Source: Zymoseptoria tritici IPO323 (Eukaryota > Ascomycota > Dothideomycetes > Mycosphaerellales > Mycosphaerellaceae). From it: a DNA stretch of 64,000 nt. The translations under genes were made by a program, and so were the position numbers. Below, piece by piece: positions 55,854-64,000 of the stretch (position 1 is its first letter; each line of letters starts with the position of its first letter). The notes beneath the pieces are model-generated. The model was not told the origin of the DNA and searched no databases. It saw only the letters and a program-made list of their open reading frames with translations. Location: positions 1-64,000 of the forward strand of contig NC_018214.1 in NCBI RefSeq assembly GCF_000219625.1. Direction: 5' to 3'.

Positions 55854-56788
55854 AGAGGTAGCTAAGTAAGAGGTAGATTCGATAGTTTAAGACCGTTACG
55901 TTGTTCTAGTTTAAACTCGTATACCGACCGGGGACCGAAACGATTATACTAGACGTACTTTCTCGTAGGGAGTAGGACACTCTAGGCGAGAACGATAAGA
56001 TATTATAGTTTAGGAGGTTCCTAGAACCTAATCTAGCCCTAGATTAGCCGGCGGCCGGAGGGGAAAGGGAGGTAGTAGCTAATAACCTATCGGCTACGTC
56101 TATCTAACTCTACTACCTATAAGCTATAAGACGATCTCTTTAGCGTCTGGAAAACCCGATACGAAATAGCAAGACAACGGGAGATTAATAAGGTACCTAG
56201 GAATACAAATAGCTACCTTAGTCGATTTCTATAGAGCTCGCCAGGAAAACATAGAATAGGAGGAAGACGCGCTTTAACTAGTGCCTTCTATACTATCCTA
56301 TTAGGACACGGATACCTAAAGTCCTATCTCTATCGCTTTGGACACGTAACGACGCTAGACTGCCCTTACGGACGACGAGAAACAGTAGAACACCTCGTAT
56401 ATAGCTGCCCTATCTACGATGTATTTAGGCTACTACCGCTACGACAAGCACAATCTCTACTAGAAATAGTAGAAGATAAGGAACTCCGGAAACACCTTAC
56501 TACCTTTCTCTCGGATACAAAGATTGCTTCTAGGTCCTAGCACCTAGCAAGAGGCGAAGACGAGACCGTCTAGCCTACACTCCTTTTACTTTTCCTTATT
56601 TGTCTTTCTTTAAAGTCCTTCGATACTAGCTTGCTACTATCCCAGGCACGGGTCTTTCCCTAAGGTCAAGAGATACGAGAGAACAACGATTGTACATAGA
56701 TAGACTACTGTCGCGAGACAGCCGTCCTACATAGTCATAGACTCCTATAGGACGTAAATGGAACAAACAAACAAACAAACAAACAAAC
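55854..56788 (+). pseudogene. LINE 3' end with (AAAC)n tail
   Basis: The C-terminal end of a non-LTR ORF2 is visible on the plus strand: FYTILLGHGYLKSYLYRFG, then LDCPYGRRETVEHLVYSCP (56353-56410). That is the Cys-Cys-His-Cys knuckle seen after RT/RNase H in fungal Tad-type LINEs. A few in-frame stops occur. The 3' UTR ends in GGACGTAAATGGAAC and AAAC repeats (56763-56788). This tail matches SINE-1 and SINE-2. The 5' part is removed by, or lies beyond, element A's insertion at 55853. Confidence 0.85.
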
Positions 56789-58500
56789 CTATAAGCTATA
56801 CTAATATAGCTAGTAGCTTTAGAGCCGAACTCCGATAGTAAGGACGCGGCTATAGCGGGACCCTTTTAGGATAGCGAGTTAAATAAACTATAGGGTCCGA
56901 CTTTAAAAAAGGATACCTAGTATTAGACGGTAATCTACGCTATTAAGGACGGATCCCGGGCTATTCTACCGGATCTAAAGGTTAAAATCTAGATTAGGGA
57001 TTATAGTATCGACGAGAAGGGCCGCTTAAGGCATCGCGGTAGGTTATAGGTTCCTAGAGCGGCGGTTACGTCGGAGGCCGAATATAAGTCGGCGGATACT
57101 AAGATTCTATAAAACGATAAACTCCGTACTAAGATTATTTAGTCCGTATATAACTCCCCGGTCTACGGCTACCCCGGGCGGGACTCTACGGCCTTTATAC
57201 TAGGGAGAAACTTCTACTAGCCCCTATAGTTACGTTATATTAGGAGGTTTTTAAGAAACTACGATTACTACGGAAGGAATAAGGTATAGAGAGAGTATAA
57301 ACACGGACTCCTACGCCCTCTACCGGTTCCCGATCGCTTCTTCTAGGAGATCTCTATAGATTTTATAACCGACCTCCCTAAGTCTAAGGGGAACTATTAC
57401 CTATAGGTTATTAAAGACCGTTTAAGTAAGTCCGTCGTTTTAGAGGCGATGCCTAGTATAAAAGCGGAGGAGTACGCCGAGAGATTCCTAGACTACTAGG
57501 TAAGATATTATAGGCTACCGAGCGCGATTACGAGCGATAGGGGGACGAACTAGATAAGTATATTCTAGAAAATACTCTACCGGTTAGTCGGAGTATAGTA
57601 GCGACTAAGCTTAGCTTACTACCCTTAAACTAACGGAGGCCTAGAGAGACTAAACTAGGACGTCTAAGCCTATCTAAGGAACTATATTAATTACGAGTAG
57701 TCCGACTAGAAACGCTAGCTCTCTACGGCCTAATTAGCGCTAAACGCCCGTTACTATTCGGGGTTAGGAATAAGCCCCTTCTTCGTAGTTTACGGATACG
57801 AAGCCCCGTCTCCCGTACCCTTAGAGCCGGATAGCGAGGAGCCCTCTACGCTAGCCGTAGCCTAGAGAGCTTCGAAGTTCGTAGAGAAAATAAAGGGAAT
57901 TATAGACCTATACTAGGTAAGTATAGCGGACGCTACCTAAAAGTAGGAGGAGGCCGCTAATAGGAAGCGTACCGCGGCGCTAATATACCGGAAGGGCGAT
58001 AAGTTATAGCTAGACTTAAGGAATTATCGTACTAATCGCCCTAAGGAAAGCCTAGATTATAAGAATACGAAGTATATAGTTAATAAGGTCTTATCGCCGG
58101 TTTCTATCCGTTTAGCTAGGATCCCCGGTAATATTTATCCGGTCTTCTATTCGGATCTATTAAGACTAGCGAGCGACGACCCTCTCCTAGGCTAGGTCTC
58201 CGACGATTACTAGCCGGATCTAGTATTAATTAAGTCGTACGAGGAATAGGATATAGAAGAACTACTATATATAAGGATAGTACTAAAGAATAGAGGAGGG
58301 GGAAGGAAGGTCCTAGTTAAATAGACCGGCTACTACGATCTAACGTAGGAGCCCTTAGACAACCTAGTAGATACCGTCGCTATAGATAACTTCGAGTAAA
58401 AATTTAGAAATACTAAAGTTAATAATAGGCTAAAAGAGAAGTATATTAAGAAGAGGAAAAAGAGAGCGGTTACCGAGAAGAAGTAACTAGATATACGAGG
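56789..58500 (+). pseudogene. Chromovirus pol fragment (integrase and chromodomain)
   Basis: Plus-strand Ty3/gypsy pol C-terminus, RIP-damaged. Landmarks: a zinc-binding-like segment PVYGYPGRDSTAFILGRNFY near 57150-57210; integrase core ISIDFITDLPKSKGNYY near 57355, SAITSDRGTNW near 57530 and LSLAYYP / TNGGLERLN near 57610-57650; C-terminal region RKGDKLWLDLRNY near 57990. The chromodomain RKVLVKWTGYYDLTWEPLDN lies near 58305-58360, followed by a Lys/Arg-rich end. Trp, Gln and other codons are stops. It is cut at 56789 by the LINE. It belongs to a family distinct from element B. Confidence 0.87.
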
Positions 58501-58995
58501 AGAACGGGAGGTTACGTAAGAATTTTTATTTTATAAATTACTTTTTAGAGTAGTAATCGTACTACTATATTCTATACCGGGAACTAACCGAGAACGAGCG
58601 GAAGTAGCTATCTACGAAGAGCGACGCCTACCTAATATAAGAGTAGTAGGAATACTACTAGGACTAATAAGTAGTTAGTAGATTATACCGAACGGAGACT
58701 AGCGAAGTACTTACGTTTGTCCTTACTACGCGATAACCTCCTTTATAGAACGAGTAATCTCCGAGGCTACTAGACTATTTCGAGTAGTTAGTAGGGCTTT
58801 TCGATCGGAGATAATAAGAGAACCTACGTAGAGAGTAAACCTTCTACCTATAGTAGCATTAAGGCTTTCTAAGCCTTAAGAGTAGTACCTAAACTATTAT
58901 AAGCATTATTACTATAGTCTAATTAGCCGACGGTTTTCGAGCGGAGGCCGGCGATACTTACGCTACCTACTAAGTACCTACGCGGGTCTAAAGGG
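58501..58995. other. 3' flank of chromovirus fragment, no gene
   Basis: No open frame of interest. Probably 3' untranslated sequence of the preceding element. Confidence 0.45.
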
Positions 58996-59273
58996 TGTAG
59001 GCGGGTCTGTATCTAGCTTTAGCTTCGTATGTAGGTCGGAGGATAAAAAAAAGGACACCTACGAGGAGATACGACTACTAGCACCTCCGGAAGGACCTTC
59101 GACACGTACACGAGGCCCAATAGTACAGAGCACTTAATACTACCTCTTTTGCCCCCCCTACCTTTTACTCTAATTGTATAGTTTACCGCCCTTTTTGCCC
59201 CCTATGCTACCTCGTACGTCCGCACTACTACTATCCGCGGGAGATCGGAACCTTTGGAAGTTCCCCCCTTACA
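58996..59273 (+). repeat. Inverted solo LTR related to element A
   Basis: TGTAGGCGGGTCTG to CCCCCCTTACA, 278 bp, matching element A's LTR but on the opposite strand and diverged in the middle (near 59045-59120). No element A body is attached on either side. It may be a solo LTR, or the 3' LTR of the adjacent chromovirus if the families are related. Confidence 0.75.
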
Positions 59274-59362
59274 GTAGGTAAGTAAAGCTATACTAGGACT
59301 CGCCTCTACGCGTCGTCGAAATTATCCTCCGGGTAGACGAAAGATAGAGGATATAAGTAACG

Positions 59363-59463
59363 GAGGCGGAGAGAAGAAGAATAGAGGCGGAAAGAAGAAG
59401 GATTAAGACGGAGAGAAGAAGGATTAAGAGGGAGAGAAGAAGAATAGAGGTAGAGAGAAGAAC
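59363..59463 (+). repeat. AG-rich repeat of about 19-23 bp in LINE-T 5' region
   Basis: Four to five units of GGAGAGAAGAAG with variable spacers AATAGAGGC / GATTAAGA. In the element's frame they encode Glu/Arg/Lys-rich peptide. Confidence 0.7.
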
Positions 59464-61794
59464 GACGGACCTCGAAAGGTAATAATAGACCCGAAGCGAA
59501 AGCGAGCCGAGGATTATAACGACGCCGCTCGTAAGCTAAAGCGGCTACGCCGCCGTAGTAAGAAGAAGAAGGACTAGCGTCTTAAGGCGATAGCGAAGCC
59601 GAACCCGGACGCTAATAGCGGGACGCTCGAGACGGTCCGTCTCTATAAGAGAGCGTAGCGCCGCGCGAACGAGAATATACTACTAGTACCGACCCCGGCG
59701 GCGAAGGCGAGAGGGATAACGGTAATTAATAAGGTAATAGAGGGATTTGCCGGTCGATTCGTCTTAATAGCGACCCTCCTGGTATAGGAGATGTTTCCTA
59801 TCGACGATCGATCCGCCTCGCTCTCCTTCTCGATCGACGAGATAATATAGGAGCTTACCTACTAGGATACTACGAAGGCCTACGGAAACGATAGGGTATA
59901 TATCCGTCTAATAAAAACCCTCGCGACGACGAGCTTCCTCCGGATCCTAGCCGCCCTCTATAATTCCTATCTCCGGAATAGTAAGACGCCGCGGAGCTAG
60001 AACGAAACTATCGTCTATCTAGTCGTTAAGGATAAGACCCGACGGGAGGATAGTACGATACCGGCGAAGGACGCTAATAACGTTCGTCCGATCTCGCTAG
60101 TAACGATATTTCGAAAGGTCTTCGAGCGCCTACTCCTCCGGCGCTTTAATAGTAGGACATAGGTAAGGATATATCCTAACTAGGCGGGATTTCGAAGTTA
60201 CTACTCTACCGTAACGAACGCCGCGGTCGTCTACGCCCTCCTCGAATCGAGCCGGATTATATACGCTATATTCCTCGATTTTTAAGCTACCTTTAACGTT
60301 GTAGATTATATACTACTCGCGGACGTTCTACGCCGGCGGAGATGTCCGGAGAATATACTAGCTCTAATTACGAGCCTCTACTTTTTCGACGTCTAGTCCT
60401 TTATCGTTTCGGATTATACGGCTTCTTAGTAGTTTCCGCGGACGAGGGGAGTTCTATAGGGCTTACCCCTCTCGCCCTATCTATTTAATATCTTTATCGA
60501 TAGCTTACTCGAGGACTTAAATTAACCTAGGATACTCGCCCTAGCCGGCTCTTCCAACGTAATACCTACAGCGCTACCGATTCCTCGCGCGCTATTCTTC
60601 GCTAATAATAGTATTCTCCTCGCTAGCGACTTAGACGAGGTACGTATACTAATCTAGATCCTTGAGCGCTAGTCCTCTACTAACCGCATCGCCCTAAATA
60701 TTAAAAAATACGGCTATCTAGCTCTAGCGTCTTCGTAGAAGGCGATCTACCTCTTTAGTACGGAGGTACCGAGGAGAGAAGTATATACCTACTTCGGATT
60801 TCCCGTAACGGCGCGAGGGATTAACTTAAGGAGGCACCTTAAGAGCCGGCTCGAACAGGCCGGGAAACGAAGCGACTTCCTAACCCTCGACGCGGATAGT
60901 TAGGGCTTCGCGTATCGCCTACGAGTCTATTAGTAGTATCTCGCACCGATGTTCGAGTATAGCGCGCCTCTCCTCGCGGCGTTTGCTAAGGACTCTCCTA
61001 AGTTCTAGGACGAGACGACTAAGGACGTTACGAAGCTGACGAAGTAGATCTCGGGTTATACTTCTAACCCTTACTTTACTCGCAATCTCCTGGGAATCTC
61101 CGCCCTACCCTCGCGATTTAAGGCACTAAAAACTAGCTTTTAGGTCGTAAAGAAGCACGCTCCGGAAGAAAGTCCGCTGCGGAAGTTGGGATTACTAATC
61201 TGGAAACCTAAAGCGTTCTTCCGGCGCTTAACGGAGGATAAGCTCTACGAGAAGTACCGCAAGATACCCGAGTCCTAGCCTCGCGACCGAAGCCTCAGCG
61301 AAGACCGCCGTTCTGTCTAGCGGTTCCTACGCTAGGAGAGAGAGGAAGATATAGCCGAAGAGGCTAAGAAGTGGAGCCTAACCCGGATTATACCGGAAGA
61401 AAGCCGCCTAAAGCGGGACTTACGAGGAGCCGATTACTTTTTAAAGGCGCCGCGGTCCTTCTAGAAGCGCTTCCTCTAGTATCGGCGTAGAACCTTCTAT
61501 ACCTATAGTTTCTACGTCTGTACGAGCAAATTCATCCGAGGACACAAGACTTGCTACTACGAAAACAGGACGAGCTAGCTCTTAAGGAAGGAACAACGGG
61601 CGAAGTAGAAGATACATAAGAAAATAGGCATTACGAATACGAAGTTTACTAAGGTAGACTTCCTTCTAAATACAGGATGCTAGGAGCGAGCTAACGAGAT
61701 CCTCGAGCGAATCTCGACGAAGATTACGAAGGAGGAAGCTACGAAGGAGGAAGCGGGGGAAGCGGCGGCACAGACCTAGTGCACACTGTCCTAA
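59464..61794 (+). pseudogene. LINE-T reverse transcriptase, copy 3 (RIP-damaged)
   Basis: One plus frame with many TAG codons. RT landmarks: ELTY / KAYGNDRVYIRLIKTL near 59850, NVRPISLVTIFRKVFERLL near 60080, GFRSYYSTVTNAAVVYALLE near 60190, GLPLSPYLFNIF near 60460, FFANNSILLA near 60595 (the Asp-Asp pair now Asn-Asn). After RT comes the same basic C-terminal region as copy 1. TAA at 61792-61794 is the likely end. Confidence 0.85.
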
Positions 61795-61910
61795 GTAGGA
61801 CGTTAAAAGGCTCCGTCCGATAGGTAGGACGTAAAGTAGCTCGGTCCGATAGGTAGGACGTAAAAAGGCTCCGTCCGATAGGTAGGACGTAAAGTAGCTC
61901 CGTCGACCCG
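61795..61910 (+). repeat. 29-bp tandem repeat, LINE-T copy 3 (4 units)
   Basis: Units at 61795, 61824, 61853 and 61882. Confidence 0.87.
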
Positions 61911-62852
61911 GGACGCAAAAGCGGAGATCATCCCTCGAGGATAAATTAGGCGTTTACCCTATCGAAAAGGAGTCTCTTCCCTCGAGATAAAAGTAGGCGT
62001 CTAATCGGTAGGACGTTAAAAGGCTACGCTACGACGTAGGAGACGTAGGCGACTAGCGAGGCCCAGTCTAGCTCCGTACCGGACGATTAACTCTATCCGG
62101 AAGGCCTAGCGGTAGATATAAGGCGTATACCCTAGATCTACGGTAGATATAAGGCGTATACCCTAGATCTACGGCTACTTCCTCTTAAAGCCGGGGAGCG
62201 GGAGGAAGAAAACTAGTACCTCTATAGAGTAGTAGGAGGCTTAGAGGAATACGAAGGCGATAGCGTAGTAGGGGAGAGGAGTAGACAACGACGATCGCTA
62301 GAGGAGGAATTCTAGCCGAAGGGAAGACGGCTCTCCCTAAATATTCGGGAAGTACTTATAGACTAGTATATAAGCGGCTCGATTAGAATCGAATGTCTCC
62401 GATAGTAGATACGCCGGACGGAGGGAGGATAGAGCTCTACCGGACGGTCTTAAAGCGGGATGTTCCCCCTTAACGAGACGGGGTTATAGTTTCGGGCGGA
62501 TAAGGAGACGTATACCTCGTCCGTTACCTAGGAGGTTTAGAAACCTAAGGTACGATAGACGGTAAGCGATTACCGGAGCGATATTTTACGTTAGGATACG
62601 GATTAGCCTATCGGTAGTCTCTCTTTTTAGCGGTTTAGTTAACTCGGGAGATAGTTAAAAGGACACCGTAAAACGTAGTTAGGCTAGGAGTAGCTACGGT
62701 GCCGTATATCGCGAGGCGCTTTACGTAGGAGCGTAGGTCTATTTCCTCCCCTCTAAAGACGGCTAAAAGAGTCGGTAGTAAGGGCTTAGATAGGGCTTTA
62801 GTTTAGATTAGGTATAAAGGTAGACTAGCCTATATAAATAAGTATAATAAAC

Positions 62853-62869
62853 CCCTAACCCTAACCCTA
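62853..62869 (+). repeat. Interstitial telomeric repeat, tail of LINE-T copy 3
   Basis: Two CCCTAA and one CCCTA, then unrelated sequence CCGATACC. Same sense as the chromosome-end telomere. Confidence 0.93.
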
Positions 62870-63590
62870 CCGATACCTAAACGATAGGCCTAATAGTAGT
62901 ACGCTCCTTAATAACTAGCTCCTTAATAGCTAGCTACTTAATAGCTAGCTACTTAATAGCTAGCTCCTTAATAGCTAGCTCCTTAATAGTTAGCTCCGTC
63001 TTTATAGTACTAAACTTAGGCTTAGGCCTAATAGGCTCTAGCTTAATAGGCGTAATCTCGGAGCGCTCTTATAACGGCGTAAGGGTTAGAGCGCTAGCTA
63101 GCGGTATCCGAGAGCTAGAGGTTAGCTTCTTTACCGTCGATAGTAGCATCGTCGCTATTATATTAGCTACTCCGAAGAACGTCGAAGATCTAACCGTCTA
63201 AGCTAGCTATATATCCGGTAAAGGGGAAGCTACTTCGGTAGCCTACTTCTCCCTTACTCTTATAACTACCCTATTAAGAGTAGTAGCCTTAGCCGCGGCG
63301 AGTATATAGTACGAGCTAGAATCCCCGTTAACGTCGTCGTCGAGAATAATAAGAGAGTTATTATATCTTACTAGTAAGGATAGCGGTAGTAGCTTAGAGC
63401 TCGTAGCGCGTTTATAAGTAATAGTAGTAGTTACTCGGAGTCTAGGCTCTAAGGGCTAAGCGGTAGCGGCGTCGTAGAGATCGCTAGTAAGATCCTTATC
63501 GCCGCCGCCGAGATTAGGAAGGTCGGAGAGCTACTTATCTATCTATTACATCGTATAGTTAACCTTACCGTTAGACTTAGAAGCTCTCGC
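62870..63590 (-). pseudogene. Unrecognised decayed ORF with 5-residue repeats
   Basis: A minus frame can be read from about 63200 to 62870: VRSSTFFGVANIIATMLLST, a Pro/Lys-rich linker (ITPIKLEPIRPKPKFSTIK), then a pentapeptide repeat ELAIK from the 15-bp units. One or more TAA/TAG codons interrupt it. Between about 63200 and 63590 no frame is clearly coding. No family recognised. Confidence 0.4.
62904..62993 (-). repeat. 15-bp tandem repeat (6 units)
   Basis: Six units of the CTCCTTAATAGCTAG type. 15 bp is five codons; the minus frame reads (L/V)-A/V/T-I-K-E. Base changes keep the frame. Confidence 0.85.
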
Positions 63591-64000
63591 CGCCGCCGAC
63601 CCTATAGCGAGATTAGCGGCGAGATCGGCGCTAGCGTTAGCTACTATTACGAGCTTCTTAATAAACTCGTCGGCCGTCTACTACGTTATATTATTACCCC
63701 TCTTAATACTAGTAGCGGTAGTAGTAGCGCTTACTCTTTAAATATTACTATTCGGCTTAAGAACGGTACTATCCTTAAGTACTCGATAACCTTTTAGATA
63801 AAGGAAGCCGCTCGCGGAGGTACGTATAAGCTCTACTTCTTCGTCCTTAATATATCTACTACGGAAGTTATACGAGCGGTCGGTATTAATAAGTAGTATA
63901 ACGTATATAGACGCCTTAACGAGCTTTACCGTCGTCTTAGTAATAAAGGGCTTTAGTATCCGGAGGATATCTACCGATCTCGTACTCTTATCGCCGGGCC
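63591..64000 (+). pseudogene. Unrecognised plus-strand ORF remnant, runs off window
   Basis: A plus frame with only three TAG codons over about 400 bp reads RRPYSEISGEIGASVSYYYE, LLNKLVGRLLRYIITPLNTS, LNITIRLKNGTILKYSITF, GTYKLYFFVLNISTTEVIRA, YNVYRRLNELYRRLSNKGL and YPEDIYRSRTLIAG. The TAGs fit former CAG or TGG codons. Probably an element-encoded protein continuing past base 64000. Family not recognised. Confidence 0.45.

Larger units (their letters stand above)
59274..62869 (+). mobile_element. LINE-T copy 3 (interior), telomere-repeat tail
   Basis: The longest LINE-T copy. Besides the RT, C-terminal region, four-unit 29-bp repeat and 3' UTR, it includes upstream sequence with a Glu/Arg-coding AG-rich repeat (about 59363-59463). 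It ends in CCCTAACCCTAACCCTA (62853-62869) 1.1 kb from the right edge, far from the present telomere. The exact 5' limit is uncertain. Confidence 0.88.

Noticed and set aside
58996..59273. Terminal inverted repeats with 55580-55853 defining a DNA transposon
   Set aside because: The interval holds unrelated LINE and chromovirus fragments and no transposase. LTRs in opposite orientation explain it better.

Overview
The window is one end of a filamentous ascomycete (Pezizomycotina-type) chromosome. It opens with a (CCCTAA)n telomere. It contains almost nothing but transposable elements, most of them damaged by C-to-T changes at CpA (TpG on the other strand). That is the signature of repeat-induced point mutation (RIP), and it leaves many in-frame TAG/TAA codons. 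No housekeeping gene, tRNA or rRNA was recognised.

Layout. (1) 1-6192: telomere, then two head-to-tail 5'-truncated copies of a non-LTR retrotransposon ('LINE-T') whose 3' tail is itself CCCTAA repeats. (2) 6191-8854: a stop-free, 5'-truncated ORF ending in a tyrosine-recombinase-like domain and two AT-hooks. (3) 9073-10745: ten tandem units of exactly 160 bp, then AT-rich sequence and a cluster of palindromes. (4) 11265-55853: two copies of a very large Ty3/gypsy-type element ('A', about 13.9 kb complete, coding on the minus strand) sharing the LTR at 41981-42254. Copy 1 is cut off at 11265 and carries two SINE-like insertions and a chromovirus ('B', 17935-35320). B in turn carries another Ty3/gypsy element ('C', 21696-31142). 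Target duplications (5 bp for B, 4 bp for C, 13 bp for each SINE) fix the order of insertion. (5) 55854-59273: LINE 3' end with an (AAAC)n tail, a chromovirus pol fragment on the plus strand, and an inverted solo A-type LTR. (6) 59274-62869: a third LINE-T copy, again ending in CCCTAA repeats. (7) 62870-64000: unrecognised decayed coding sequence.

How the pieces relate. LINE-T lies with its 3' tail toward the centromere and its 5' end toward the chromosome tip. This is the orientation expected if its (CCCUAA)n RNA tail anneals to the TTAGGG 3' overhang and is reverse-transcribed onto the chromosome end. The interior copy at 59274-62869 then marks a probable former chromosome end. The SINE-like elements share their 3' ends with the AAAC-tailed LINE, so they probably use its machinery. 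Element A carries a long unrecognised ORF downstream of integrase and a repeated inverted-repeat motif. Element C carries a long unrecognised antisense gene. Differences between the paired LTRs of B and C lie only in TCA/TGA context, whereas element A shows changes at CpA in several contexts.
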